Of a stretch of 64,000 bases of DNA, positions 9,199 through 18,473 are shown piece by piece (positions within the stretch are counted from its first letter, which is position 1; the number at the start of each line of letters is the position of its first letter). The DNA comes from Nitrosomonas sp. sh817 (GTDB lineage: Bacteria > Pseudomonadota > Gammaproteobacteria > Burkholderiales > Nitrosomonadaceae), in contig NZ_CP133083.1 in the NCBI RefSeq assembly GCF_030908545.1, forward strand, positions 2,985,691-3,049,690, in the 5' to 3' direction. Both the position numbers and the translations under genes were made by a program. The notes beneath the pieces were generated by a model. It was not told the DNA's origin, ran no database searches, and saw only the letters and a list, made by a program, of their open reading frames with translations.

Positions 9199-9490
9199 CC
9201 CGAAGGATAGGGACAACTATCCCATAAGAAAGTTATTTATCCCGCAAGATGCCCGAAGTTAGCGGAATCTTAAGGACAAATGACATCTACTTAGCCGAAG
9301 TTATCTTTGCTAAAATTCCTCTCTGATTAAATAGATAGCAATTTTCCACCTCTGCTATCCATTTCTCGAATCGTAGGTTTCAAGAGAATCGTGGAATTCA
9401 TTCAAAATACCCGCACAAACTACCCGCGATGTATTTTTCCTTCACGTTTCGCTGACTACGAAATATTTTTCACCACAGGAGGGAACCTAA
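9199..9490. promoter_or_regulatory. Probable promoter/leader region of the multicopper oxidase operon
   Basis: A 292-bp gap without a gene. It contains a second copy of GGACATTTAACCCG, a GATAGCA/TGCTATC inverted repeat near 9335-9360, and just before the coding start an excellent Shine-Dalgarno sequence AGGAGG (9478-9483) spaced 7 bases from ATG 9491. The strong ribosome site suggests high expression. Any operator role of the inverted repeat is inference. Confidence 0.5.
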
Positions 9491-10501
9491 ATGTCGTTTC
9501 AAGTAATTCAATCGAGCTGTGACATGCCGCTCTCGCAGCGCGACATCGAAACAGCAAAGATTTCATACCGCTCGTTGTGCATACGAGCTGCCGCCGGTAT
9601 TACGCTGGCAATGTCGATATCTTTTATCGGCATCGACAAAAGCTATGCTGCCGAACATATTATCGAGATGACTGCAAAAGATATTGCAGACGATGGTTTT
9701 GGCAACAAACTGCTGGCGTACCAAATGGTCAGCCATAAGATCGATGGCCTGGATGTTACCGGCCGGTATAGTACCGAGCCCACAATCCCGGGTCCGATTA
9801 TCGAATTAACCGAAGGCGACAAAGTCAAGCTGACACTGTTTAATACGATCTCGGCCGATTACCCGGCCAAGGGAATCAGCCAGCAGGTCAGCGTACACGT
9901 GCATGGCGTTCATTACAGAATCCTGAGCGACGGCACGCTTAAAGTCATCAATCGAATCCTCGACGAGGGTGCTGGCGATGGCCCTGAAGACAGCTTCGTA
10001 TCGTATGAATACGAATGGGACGTTGCACCCGGAACCGCTGGCACCTGGGCCTACCACGATCACAATTACGAAAACCATAACGGCGCCGAGCACAAGGGTC
10101 TGTTTGGCGCAATCATCGTCAATCCGGCAGGAAGCCCTCAACAAGCCGGTTCCTATTCCAAAGAATACTTACTTTACCTGGGTGACGATGCTTTCTGGGG
10201 GGTTGAAATCAACGGCGCCACCAAACAGCAATCCAAACATGGCGTCAATCCGTCGTTCAATGCATCCAAAAACACCGATGTCCGGTTTCATCTCATTGCT
10301 TTGGGCACGGACCTTCACAACTTTAGCCTGAATGGCTACAAATGGTTCGATCCGGGCACGCACAATCTTATCAATCAAATTGCAATCGGTCCTCTGGAAA
10401 AACATGTATTCGTTGTCAAAGCGAACAAAAGCACCCAATACATGGATAACAATTTCACCAACAAATTATTGGGAATGACCGGTAACTTTATCGTTGATTA
10501 A
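9491..10501 (+). CDS. Secreted multicopper oxidase-type protein carrying copper motifs 1 and 2
   Basis: A 336-residue exported protein; a hydrophobic segment (about 33-48) ends near SYAAEH, giving a likely signal cleavage around residue 53. Domain 1 (about 55-215) is a cupredoxin with HVHG (H136, H138) and WAYHDH (H189, H191), the first two of the four multicopper-oxidase motifs, followed by GLFGAIIV. Domain 2 (about 220-336) keeps the fold pattern, but where motif 3 (HxxHxH) should be it reads LHNFSLNG, and where HCHxxxH should be it reads NKLLGMTGNFIVD. This protein alone therefore lacks the type 1 site and half the trinuclear site. The next gene, 21 bp downstream, supplies exactly the missing motifs. 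A strong AGGAGG supports the start. Confidence 0.87.
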   Translation: MSFQVIQSSCDMPLSQRDIETAKISYRSLCIRAAAGITLAMSISFIGIDKSYAAEHIIEMTAKDIADDGFGNKLLAYQMVSHKIDGLDVTGRYSTEPTIPGPIIELTEGDKVKLTLFNTISADYPAKGISQQVSVHVHGVHYRILSDGTLKVINRILDEGAGDGPEDSFVSYEYEWDVAPGTAGTWAYHDHNYENHNGAEHKGLFGAIIVNPAGSPQQAGSYSKEYLLYLGDDAFWGVEINGATKQQSKHGVNPSFNASKNTDVRFHLIALGTDLHNFSLNGYKWFDPGTHNLINQIAIGPLEKHVFVVKANKSTQYMDNNFTNKLLGMTGNFIVD

Positions 10502-10522
10502 TAAGCAATTAAGGATCACATC

Positions 10523-13276
10523 ATGAAAGAACAGATTATAGGATTCAAAAAACGCATTGCGGCATTGGCAGTCTTTATGCTGCTTGCCGCCGCTTTGTTG
10601 TCATCGTCGATGGCGATGGCCGCGGTTCATAGTTTTAGTTTCACAGCCAAAACCTTGCCTAACGGACAATTAGGCTACGCGTCCGGCAGCGATGCCGAGG
10701 CGGTTATTCCCGGCCCGGCCTTGTTTGTCAAACAAGGTGATACCGTTCAAGTAACGTTGACCAACACCACTGCGGTTGACGTCGGTTTCAATGTGCCAGG
10801 TTTAGTAATGAACCATAGCGCAAAAGCCAAACCGGGTGAAACTAAAAGCTACACCTTGCGCGCCAATAAGACAGGTACTTATGTTTACCGTGGCAATGAC
10901 AATGGCAAAGAATTACTCGGGCTTTTCGGCGCACTGATCGTTGATAAACGCAACGGCCCGGTCGACAGCTTCGTCGATGACAATGGCAGCATCGTTCCGG
11001 TCACACAAGCCGATCTCGATAAACAATTTGTATTGTTCATGGTCGGCTCAACGTTCTGGGGTACCGAAATATCGGCCGATGGCGTGCAAAAACCGCTTTG
11101 GGCAGCCCCTGATTTAGGCGCGGTTGAAAACGATCTGGTGCGCTTCCATGTGTTATCGGTAGGGCCTGGGCACACGTTCCACTTGCACGCCCATCGCTGG
11201 CTCAAAACAGATACCACGACCGTGATCGATACCAAATTGCTGAGCGACGGTACCGATACGCACAGCTTTACCATTAAAGCCGGCAGCGGTGTTGGCCCCG
11301 GCGATTGGCAATTCCATTGCCATTTGATCGCGCACATGGAAGCCGGCATGCACGGCAGTTTCCGCGTTGATCCGGTCGGTGGCGACGGCCACAGCATTGT
11401 GGGCGCATCGCCTTATGGCAATATCCTGCTGGGCGTGCGTCCCTCCGAGCCCGGTTTGGTGACATTGGAAGTCAGCGACGAACCCGCCAGCTGGTTTAGA
11501 AGCGCGCGTGGCGACGCCATCGTTGGATTGCCTTTCGATATCAAAACCAAATCGCTGGAAGTCATCTATCCGGGCAGTAGCGTAAACTTCATCATGTCCG
11601 ATACCAATGGCGTGCATACCATCAGTACACTGTTATGGCCTACCGGTGCGCATCATATGCCATTCGATCAAAGCGCTGCCTACCGTGGCGGCGGTATCGT
11701 CAAACTGACCACGCCGGGATTGTACGTGTTTACTTGTAAAGTGCATCCGTACATGTTCGGCGCGGTGATTGTCGACGATCCGGAAACCGAAGGACTCGAT
11801 TTAGGCAACCCGGCAATGGATTACAAGATTGATCTGGTGACCGGCATCAGCGGCTTGCCAACCAGCAGCGATCTGGCTGTCCGTTTGCTCAGAACGTTTT
11901 TCGTGGCTACTTCACCCAGCAATTGGCAGGATTATTCAACCGGTATCTGGAATTTAAAATTTCCAACCCTGCCGGTTAGAATTTCCGGCGCGCCGTTTGG
12001 AAACGTTACCGATGGCGGCTTAGCCTTGGCGTTATCCGCGTTGAATGTCATCGATGCGCCTTTAGCCGTCGGCACCGCTCCTGCAGTGCCTGGCGTTGGA
12101 GAAGTATGGATCAACACGCAATTCGAGAAAACCGCCGGCAAATACAAACCCGGTACCACGACAGTGGTAGATACCGCCAACTGGACGGTTAAGCGCAAAA
12201 TCGCATTGCCGGAAATCAACAACAATAATCCGCATAACATGTGGCCTAGCCGCGATCAATCGGTGATTTATCAAACCCAATGGTTCGATACCAAATTATC
12301 GATGATTGACCGTGAAACCGGCGCGTTGATCAAAAACATCAGAGTTGGCGATACGCCGTCGCATGTGGTGACGCTGCCTACCAACGATGATCTGACCATC
12401 GCGATCAACGGCGAGAACGGCATTGCGATCATTCCTGCCGGCACCACCACTGTCAGCAAAATGCTGCCCACGCAAGCGCATGGCCATACCTCGGCCAACC
12501 CTCACGGGCACTGGGTAAGCGCAGACGGCACCAAGATTGTGACGCCGAACATCAATACCAATGACATCGGTGTTTACGGTTCTTCCGGCGGCATACTGGC
12601 TCGCACGCCGACCGGCAATAATGCACCCGGTGCGCATCCGATTGCGATCGGCATGATGCCGGATTCGAGCAAAATTTATGCGGCTAACCTGTTGCATCAT
12701 TCGCTATCGGTGCTTGACGGCGCAACCGGCGCATTGCTGAAAACCATCAATCTGATCGCGGATTACAATCCGATCGATGGCAGCTTTGCCGACAATGACG
12801 GCAATGGCGCAATAGCCGTCGGGGTACTGCCGATTCAGACGCCGGTTTCTCCGGATGGTAAAGCCGTCGTGATCGCTTCGACCGGCGGTCAAATCGTGAT
12901 CGTCGATACCGCGACCGATACCATTGTCAAAATGTTCGATTGCGATCCAGGTTGCCACGGCGCTAACTTTGGTGCGAAACAAGGCGGCGGTTACTATGCT
13001 TACGTCACCACCAAATTCGGCAACCGGTTGACGGTGGTCGATGTGGATCCGGACGGTAATGGTGATCTCAGCAAAGCAAAAATCGCCGGCTATGTATCGT
13101 TAGTCGATACCGCGAGCACAGCTAAGGACGATACCGTCAGCGGCTTACCGGGATTCGGCGGACAAGGCGTGCTGGCAGTTCCGAACGTTTATAACGGCTG
13201 GGTGCAAAACCTGCCGGACGAATGGAAAGCCGGTTTGACCGCAGCCCAAAGAAATCCGGTCGGAACCGGGGATTAA
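10523..13276 (+). CDS. Multicopper oxidase motif 3/4 protein fused to an extra cupredoxin and a beta-propeller
   Basis: A 917-residue exported protein with a signal peptide ending near MAMAA (33-34). Cupredoxin 1 (35-142) has lost motifs 1 and 2 (FNVPGLVMNH and YVYRGND occupy those places). Cupredoxin 2 (about 165-285) has intact motif 3 HTFHLH (217-222) and motif 4 HCHLIAHMEAGM (265-276), which contains the type 1 Cys266, His271 and Met276. A third cupredoxin (about 305-420) has H365 and CKVHPYM (C405, H408, M411), a plastocyanin-like type 1 site. From about 520 onward, repeated VDTANWTVKRKI-, IDRETGALIKNI- and LDGATGALLKTI-type blades indicate a YVTN-like beta-propeller. It is co-transcribed with the preceding gene. 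Substrate unknown; a periplasmic oxidase is likely. Confidence 0.88.
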   Translation: MKEQIIGFKKRIAALAVFMLLAAALLSSSMAMAAVHSFSFTAKTLPNGQLGYASGSDAEAVIPGPALFVKQGDTVQVTLTNTTAVDVGFNVPGLVMNHSAKAKPGETKSYTLRANKTGTYVYRGNDNGKELLGLFGALIVDKRNGPVDSFVDDNGSIVPVTQADLDKQFVLFMVGSTFWGTEISADGVQKPLWAAPDLGAVENDLVRFHVLSVGPGHTFHLHAHRWLKTDTTTVIDTKLLSDGTDTHSFTIKAGSGVGPGDWQFHCHLIAHMEAGMHGSFRVDPVGGDGHSIVGASPYGNILLGVRPSEPGLVTLEVSDEPASWFRSARGDAIVGLPFDIKTKSLEVIYPGSSVNFIMSDTNGVHTISTLLWPTGAHHMPFDQSAAYRGGGIVKLTTPGLYVFTCKVHPYMFGAVIVDDPETEGLDLGNPAMDYKIDLVTGISGLPTSSDLAVRLLRTFFVATSPSNWQDYSTGIWNLKFPTLPVRISGAPFGNVTDGGLALALSALNVIDAPLAVGTAPAVPGVGEVWINTQFEKTAGKYKPGTTTVVDTANWTVKRKIALPEINNNNPHNMWPSRDQSVIYQTQWFDTKLSMIDRETGALIKNIRVGDTPSHVVTLPTNDDLTIAINGENGIAIIPAGTTTVSKMLPTQAHGHTSANPHGHWVSADGTKIVTPNINTNDIGVYGSSGGILARTPTGNNAPGAHPIAIGMMPDSSKIYAANLLHHSLSVLDGATGALLKTINLIADYNPIDGSFADNDGNGAIAVGVLPIQTPVSPDGKAVVIASTGGQIVIVDTATDTIVKMFDCDPGCHGANFGAKQGGGYYAYVTTKFGNRLTVVDVDPDGNGDLSKAKIAGYVSLVDTASTAKDDTVSGLPGFGGQGVLAVPNVYNGWVQNLPDEWKAGLTAAQRNPVGTGD

Positions 13277-13337
13277 ATCGTAAATGGCAGCCATCCGCTT
13301 TATCAGTGATGGCTGCTTGAACAATTTTCAATTGAAT

Positions 13338-13375
13338 GAAGCGGTTAACACGAAAGTGTTCGCCGCTTCTTTTTT
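13338..13375 (+). terminator. Rho-independent terminator of the multicopper oxidase operon
   Basis: Arms 13338-13351 and 13356-13369 pair almost perfectly (GAAGCGG..AACAC with GTGTT..CCGCTTC) around a GAAA tetraloop, followed by six T. A second plain hairpin, GCAGCCATC/GATGGCTGC, lies about 50 bp earlier, just after the stop codon. Confidence 0.88.
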
Positions 13376-13473
13376 ATTCAGAACGGGAATTACCCTGGTA
13401 TCCGTCGGATCGAAATAAAGATTCAAATGGCGTTTCGTCGATTGAATCAATGCCAGACAACACCCGGTCATAC

Positions 13474-13510
13474 AAAAAAAAAACACCCCACTAAGCAAAT
13501 AGTGAGGTGT
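13474..13510 (-). terminator. Terminator for the outer-membrane protein gene
   Basis: Read on the minus strand, ACACCTCACT pairs with AGTGGGGTGT (one mismatch) around an 8-base loop and is followed by a run of about ten T. It lies about 90 bp downstream of the leftward gene at 13602. Confidence 0.75.
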
Positions 13511-13601
13511 CAAGGCTTCGTTTCGCGTTATCTGGCTGCGAACGAACAAAATAACTTAATAGATCAATCCAACATAAATTTGATTCTGAATTATGAAGAT
13601 C

Positions 13602-14519
13602 TTAGAAACCGATACCGACATAACCACCGGTGGTCAAGCCGCTAAAGCTGGAGCCATCCAGTCCGCCGGGAACATAATGGTAGCGCGCATCGACACCGAC
13701 GAAGAAATCACGCCAGATGTTATATTCAACACCACCGCCGAACATAATGCCGGGAGAAATATACGTGACCGATTCAGACGGCGGGCTGATTACATGGATA
13801 CCCAAACCGGCCGGTATGATCCAAGGCCGGATCTTATATTGCGCAAAGTGGTTAAATTTGATTTTAGGCGCGGCGGTCAAGGTAAATTGATTTACCGTCA
13901 CGCCCCGCGGGTTGAGCGGCGCGCCCGCCAAGATGCTGGGTTCGTTCGCCAATGCATTACCTGCGACGATTCCAAACTGCTTGTACTCGAACATCAACTC
14001 TGCATCAACCTCGGTTTTAGGAATAAAGCCCCAGCCATCGCGGGTCAATTGATAATCAAAGCCGGCGCCGACATACCAGGCATCCCGGCCCGCTTGCTCT
14101 TGCGCACCCAGCGGGACAACGCGGCTTTCCAATGTGGTGCCGTTACGAAGCGAGTCGCTACGCGCATAACCGCCGCGGAAAAACAGCATGGTCCGTTTTT
14201 CGCTGACACCTTCGAAATCCATTTCCGCTGGCTGACTGCGCTCGGTGACTTGCTGAATTCTCTCAACTTTCTGCGTGGTTTGCGCCGACTCCGCTTTCAC
14301 GCGGTTCAATTCGTTCTGAATTTCTTGGGTTTTAGCCGCTTCAGCTTTGATATTAGCTAACTCTTGCTGAATTTGTTGCAGTGCATTTTCCAACTGGCGG
14401 ATACGTTGATTGGCCGCATCTTGCGCAAGTACCTGGGGCGAAGCCAATGTTAATGCTAATAACAATGAACTTGCCGAAAAATTGTTGGCAAACTTTTTCT
14501 TTTGTAAAAAATACTTCAT
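13602..14519 (-). CDS. Outer-membrane beta-barrel protein with N-terminal coiled coil
   Basis: A 305-residue exported protein. The signal peptide (about 1-33) ends ASPQVLAQD. Residues 34-95 are rich in Q, E, A and K with heptad spacing, predicted as a coiled coil that could trimerise or contact peptidoglycan. From about 108 onward alternating hydrophobic/aromatic strands (TMLFFRGGYAR, AWYVGAGFDYQL, FFVGVDARYHYV) end in YVGIGF with a terminal Phe, the outer-membrane insertion signal. The architecture resembles other small betaproteobacterial outer-membrane proteins. The exact family is not recognised. It is convergent with the multicopper operon. Confidence 0.75.
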   Translation of the reverse strand: MKYFLQKKKFANNFSASSLLLALTLASPQVLAQDAANQRIRQLENALQQIQQELANIKAEAAKTQEIQNELNRVKAESAQTTQKVERIQQVTERSQPAEMDFEGVSEKRTMLFFRGGYARSDSLRNGTTLESRVVPLGAQEQAGRDAWYVGAGFDYQLTRDGWGFIPKTEVDAELMFEYKQFGIVAGNALANEPSILAGAPLNPRGVTVNQFTLTAAPKIKFNHFAQYKIRPWIIPAGLGIHVISPPSESVTYISPGIMFGGGVEYNIWRDFFVGVDARYHYVPGGLDGSSFSGLTTGGYVGIGF

Positions 14520-14651
14520 ATAATTTCCCTTTCTTAGGTTTCGTTATTGAGGTGTGACAATTTGCCCGAGTCGATGGAGAATAAGAAAATATTTTTAGTG
14601 CAACCTTGATCTATATCAACTTAGTAGCAATCAGCGATTCTACAGAAATTT

Positions 14652-15359
14652 ATGATTAACGAGAAAAACCTTTATTCGTCATTTCCTCCGCTTGAAAAAG
14701 CCCTCGATGAACCCAATGGTCTATTGGCGGTTGGCGGTGATTTGTCGCCGCAACGCTTGATCGAAGCGTATTGCAAAGGTATTTTTCCGTGGTTTAATGA
14801 AGGTGAGCCGATTTACTGGTGGAGTCCGGATCCGAGAATGATATTGTTTCCGGCGGAATTAAAAATATCCCGGTCATTGTGCAAGACTCTCCGCAAGGAT
14901 CATTACCAAATCCGCGCCGATACGGTGTTTACACAAGTCATGCAAGCGTGCGCAGCGCCTCGTCAGGGACAGTCCGGCACCTGGATACATCCGCAGATGA
15001 TCGCGGCTTACACGGCGCTGCACGAAATGGGCCTGGCGCATTCGGTGGAAACCTGGATCGGTGGCGAGCTGGTTGGCGGTCTCTATGGCGTTGCTTTGGG
15101 CAAAGTATTTTTCGGCGAATCGATGTTTTCACGCATTACCGATGCATCGAAAATCGCCTTCGTGCATCTGGTGAAACAACTACAATACCGGGAATTCGGT
15201 CTGATCGATTGCCAAGTGAAAACCCGTCATCTGGCATCGCTCGGCGCGCGGGAAATTTCCCGCGTCAGCTTCAGCCGGCAACTGGAAACGTTGATTAGCG
15301 ATATCGCAATCGGCAGCAAATGGAACTTTGAACGCATGCAACTTGAAACATCCGGATAA
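14652..15359 (+). CDS. aat: Leucyl/phenylalanyl-tRNA--protein transferase
   Basis: A 235-residue N-end-rule enzyme that transfers Leu or Phe from tRNA to N-terminal Arg/Lys residues of proteins, marking them for ClpSAP. The signature PNGLLAVGGDLSPQRLIEAYCKGIFPWF is near the N-terminus, followed by WWSPDPRMILFP and VGGLYGVALGKVFFGESMFS near residue 140. Length is typical. It overlaps bpt (the arginyl-transferase) by about 30 bp; aat-bpt pairs are common in proteobacteria, and both feed the same degradation route. Confidence 0.95.
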   Translation: MINEKNLYSSFPPLEKALDEPNGLLAVGGDLSPQRLIEAYCKGIFPWFNEGEPIYWWSPDPRMILFPAELKISRSLCKTLRKDHYQIRADTVFTQVMQACAAPRQGQSGTWIHPQMIAAYTALHEMGLAHSVETWIGGELVGGLYGVALGKVFFGESMFSRITDASKIAFVHLVKQLQYREFGLIDCQVKTRHLASLGAREISRVSFSRQLETLISDIAIGSKWNFERMQLETSG

Positions 15360-16071
15360 TGCCGTGATTAAATTTCATACCACGAACCCTTATTCCTGCA
15401 GTTATTTACCTGGCAAATCAGCTTGCTCGGAAGTGGTTACGCCGGAACATAGCATCGATATCCCCGCTTACGCGAAATTAATACAAGCCGGCTTCCGGCG
15501 CAGCGGACATTACATTTATCGCCCCCGTTGCGAACATTGCCAAGCCTGCCTGTCGGTGCGCGTCCAGGCTAAATCCTTTGTGCCCAAGCGCTTTCAGCGA
15601 CGGGCCTGGAATCAACATCAGCATTTGCAAGTTACCGCGCATCCGCTGCATTACAATCCGGCACATTACGCGCTCTATCAACGCTACCAGACGAAGCGCC
15701 ATGCCGGTGGCGGCATGGATAAGGATTGCCGTGAGCAGTATCACAATTTTTTGCTGCAAAGCCATGTCGATTCCATGCTGATTGAGTTTCGCGACAATCA
15801 ACAACTGCGCATGGTCAGCATCATCGACCTGTTGCCGGATGGATTCTCATCGGTCTACACGTTTTTTGACGCGGATATTGCCCACGCAAGTTTCGGCACT
15901 TACAGCATTCTGTGGCAGATTGAACAGTGCCGGAATCTGGGAATGGATTATTTATATTTAGGTTATTGGATCCGGGACAACCGGAAAATGCGATATAAAA
16001 TCAACTTCCAGCCGCTAGAAGTATTGCTGAATGGCCGATGGCAACTGCTGGACAGCCGCATCTTCGCGTAA
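15328..16071 (+). CDS. bpt: Aspartate/glutamate leucyltransferase (Bpt/Ate family)
   Basis: A 247-residue arginyl-tRNA-transferase homologue of the bacterial Bpt type, which adds Leu to N-terminal Asp/Glu. The family pattern is clear: YSCSYLPGKSACSEVVTP, then AGFRRSGHYIYRPRCEHCQACLSVRV with its cysteines, and DGFSSVYTFFDADIAHASFGTYSILWQIEQ plus YLGYWIRDNRKMRYK near the C-terminus. ATG 15328 lies inside the end of aat; GTG 15364 would give a start nearer the conserved block (IKFHTTNPYSC) and is a real alternative. Either way the genes are coupled. Confidence 0.92.
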   Translation: MNACNLKHPDNAVIKFHTTNPYSCSYLPGKSACSEVVTPEHSIDIPAYAKLIQAGFRRSGHYIYRPRCEHCQACLSVRVQAKSFVPKRFQRRAWNQHQHLQVTAHPLHYNPAHYALYQRYQTKRHAGGGMDKDCREQYHNFLLQSHVDSMLIEFRDNQQLRMVSIIDLLPDGFSSVYTFFDADIAHASFGTYSILWQIEQCRNLGMDYLYLGYWIRDNRKMRYKINFQPLEVLLNGRWQLLDSRIFA

Positions 16072-16111
16072 TTTTCCTAGCGTGAAGATCATTTCAGGAT
16101 AAAATTCCGGC

Positions 16112-17167
16112 ATGTCCTATCAATTTTTCCGTCCGCTGCTGTTTCAACTAAATCCCGAGTCCGCGCACCGCTTCTCTCTGGCTGCGCTCGATCAGCTGAC
16201 AAGATTGGGCTTGCTGCCTCGCACCGTGATTGACTGTCAGCCTCAGAACGTGATGGGGTTAACTTTTCCCAATCCGGTCGGACTGGCTGCCGGGCTGGAT
16301 AAAAATGGCGAGCATCTCGATGCGCTCGCCAGGCTCGGATTCGGTTTCATCGAAATCGGCACGGTCACGCCCCGGCCGCAACCGGGCAATCCGGCGCCCC
16401 GCCTTTTCCGCGTTCCCGAAGCCAACGCCATCATCAATCGCCTCGGCTTTAATAACCACGGCGTCGACCGGCTGATCGAAAATGTCACGCAGTCAAGCTA
16501 TCGGGGTATTTTAGGAATCAATATCGGCAAGAATTTTGACACACCGATCGACAGAGCAGCGGATGATTATCTGACCGGCTTGCATAAAGTCTATCGCTAC
16601 GCCAGTTATGTGACGATCAACATCTCCTCGCCCAATACCAAGAATTTGCGGGATTTGCAGTCTACCGGCGCATTGGACCGTTTGCTGAATCAATTAAAAT
16701 CCGCGCAGCAGGAACTGTCGCAATCTCATGGAAAGTATGTGCCGGTTGCCGTAAAAATCGCCCCCGATCTCGATACCGCGCAGATCGAATCCATCGCGGC
16801 ACTATTGCTGAAACATCGCATGGATGGTGTCATCGCCACCAATACCACGCTATCGCGCGAAGGCATCGCGCATTTGCCGGTTGCGCAAGAAAGCGGCGGA
16901 CTTAGCGGTGCGCCGTTGAAACAGCGATCGACAACCATCGTTCAGCAATTGCACGGCTTCCTGCAAAATGCGATTCCAATCATTGGTGTCGGTGGCATAC
17001 AGTCGGTTGCGGATGCCAAAGAAAAACTCGCAGCCGGCGCCAGCTTGATCCAGTTATATACCGGATTGATTTATCATGGCCCTGGACTGATCCGCACGAT
17101 TGCGCAGGAACTCTGCGCCGATCAGATTTCGCCAAGCTCAAATTCCCATGAATCAACCACTGATTGA
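16112..17167 (+). CDS. pyrD: Dihydroorotate dehydrogenase (quinone), class 2
   Basis: A 351-residue FMN enzyme of pyrimidine synthesis, oxidising dihydroorotate to orotate with quinone as acceptor at the inner membrane. The class 2 N-terminal helix ([20 protein letters not shown]), [23 protein letters not shown], the [15 protein letters not shown] segment with the catalytic serine, and [31 protein letters not shown]-binding end are all present. The 3' end overlaps the rsxB-like gene by 20 bp. Confidence 0.96.
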   Translation: MSYQFFRPLLFQLNPESAHRFSLAALDQLTRLGLLPRTVIDCQPQNVMGLTFPNPVGLAAGLDKNGEHLDALARLGFGFIEIGTVTPRPQPGNPAPRLFRVPEANAIINRLGFNNHGVDRLIENVTQSSYRGILGINIGKNFDTPIDRAADDYLTGLHKVYRYASYVTINISSPNTKNLRDLQSTGALDRLLNQLKSAQQELSQSHGKYVPVAVKIAPDLDTAQIESIAALLLKHRMDGVIATNTTLSREGIAHLPVAQESGGLSGAPLKQRSTTIVQQLHGFLQNAIPIIGVGGIQSVADAKEKLAAGASLIQLYTGLIYHGPGLIRTIAQELCADQISPSSNSHESTTD

Positions 17168-17846
17168 TCAAATAGACGCCGTTTTACCGCAAACACAGTG
17201 CGGCAAATGCGGTTATTCCGGATGCAGGCCTTATGCAGAAGCCATCGCTAAAGGCCAAGCCGATATCAATCAATGTCCGCCGGGGGGTCAGGACGGCATT
17301 TTGAAAATCGCAGAATTGCTGGATGTGCCGCCCAAACCGTTGAGCGCTGCACATGGCTTCCCGCTACCCTACAAAGCCGTAGCCATAATCGATGAGCGTT
17401 TGTGCATCGGCTGCACTTTCTGCCTCAAAGCATGCCCCGTCGATGCCATCGCCGGAGCCGCCAAACAAATGCATACCGTCATCGCGGCGGAATGCACCGG
17501 CTGCGAGTTATGCATCGCGCCATGCCCGATGGATTGTATCCGCCTGATTCCAGCCGATGAAAACGCTACCGGAACTGACAATCTTCCGGCCGCAGCGCGC
17601 AAGCAGCAAATTGCGGATCATGCGCGCACCCGATACCAACACAGGCAGCAACGGCTCGAACGCGACAAACAACGCGCCGCGGAAAAGCCGGTCAAACCCA
17701 AAACCGGCTCTGCGGCTGAAAGCACCAAAACAATCGCTGATGAACGCAAGAAAGCCATGATCGAAGCGGCGCTGGCACGCGCTAAAATGATACGTGCGCA
17801 AACGCGCACAGCCGATTCTCCAGTAAATCCGCATGAACTCAGCTAA
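17148..17846 (+). CDS. rsxB: RnfB/RsxB-like electron transport ferredoxin
   Basis: A 232-residue iron-sulfur protein. The N-terminal part has the RnfB [4Fe-4S] signature CGKCGYSGC with [13 protein letters not shown] downstream; residues around 78-135 carry two ferredoxin clusters, [12 protein letters not shown] and [12 protein letters not shown]. The C-terminal 80 residues are a charged Lys/Ala-rich tail. It lacks the N-terminal membrane helix of classical RnfB, and no other rnf genes are nearby, which is the usual betaproteobacterial arrangement beside nth. The start at ATG 17148 ([19 protein letters not shown]) is chosen over an upstream in-frame ATG because it matches the family N-terminus. 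Confidence 0.88.
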   Translation: MNQPLIDQIDAVLPQTQCGKCGYSGCRPYAEAIAKGQADINQCPPGGQDGILKIAELLDVPPKPLSAAHGFPLPYKAVAIIDERLCIGCTFCLKACPVDAIAGAAKQMHTVIAAECTGCELCIAPCPMDCIRLIPADENATGTDNLPAAARKQQIADHARTRYQHRQQRLERDKQRAAEKPVKPKTGSAAESTKTIADERKKAMIEAALARAKMIRAQTRTADSPVNPHELS

Positions 17847-18465
17847 GCGACATGAAATTTTTGCTTGCCTGAAAGCAATCAATCCGCACCCGACCACGGA
17901 ATTGGTTTATCACACGCCTTTCGAATTGCTGATTGCCGTCATTCTCTCCGCGCAAGCGACCGATAAAAGTGTCAATCTGGCAACTCAACCGCTTTTTCAG
18001 CAGGCGAATACCCCGGAAAAAATCCTCGCGCTGGGTGAAACCGGCTTGACCGAATTCATCAAAAGGATCGGTCTCTATAAAACCAAAGCGAAGAATATAT
18101 TGGCCACTTGCGAGTTATTGATACAACAGCATGACAGCCAAGTACCCAAAACCCGCGAGCAACTGGAAAAATTACCGGGGGTCGGGCGCAAAACCGCCAA
18201 TGTGATTTTGAATACCGCGTTCGGCGAACCGACAATCGCGGTGGATACGCATATTTTCCGGGTTGCCAATCGAACCGGACTCGCGCCGGGCAAAAACGTG
18301 CTGGAAGTTGAATTGAAACTGCTAAAAGCCGTTCCCAAAGAATATCGCCTGGATGCGCATCACTGGCTGATCCTTCATGGCCGCTATGTGTGCAAGGCGC
18401 GAAAACCGGCATGCGCGATCTGCAAAATCAATCACCTGTGTGAATTTCCCGATAAAACTATTTGA
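17833..18465 (+). CDS. nth: Endonuclease III
   Basis: A 210-residue base-excision-repair DNA glycosylase/AP lyase acting on oxidised pyrimidines. The helix-hairpin-helix [13 protein letters not shown] includes the catalytic Lys, [13 protein letters not shown] holds the catalytic Asp, and the C-terminal cysteines (C-x6-C-x2-C-x5-[18 protein letters not shown]) bind the [4Fe-4S] cluster. It starts inside the end of the rsxB-like gene (14-bp overlap). Confidence 0.95.
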   Translation: MNSAKRHEIFACLKAINPHPTTELVYHTPFELLIAVILSAQATDKSVNLATQPLFQQANTPEKILALGETGLTEFIKRIGLYKTKAKNILATCELLIQQHDSQVPKTREQLEKLPGVGRKTANVILNTAFGEPTIAVDTHIFRVANRTGLAPGKNVLEVELKLLKAVPKEYRLDAHHWLILHGRYVCKARKPACAICKINHLCEFPDKTI

Positions 18466-18473
18466 ATCCGACC

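Noticed and set aside
9491..13276. The two oxidase genes as one gene broken by a frameshift
   Set aside because: Each has its own signal peptide and ribosome site, and each keeps two cupredoxin domains; they are separate genes, not halves of a broken one.
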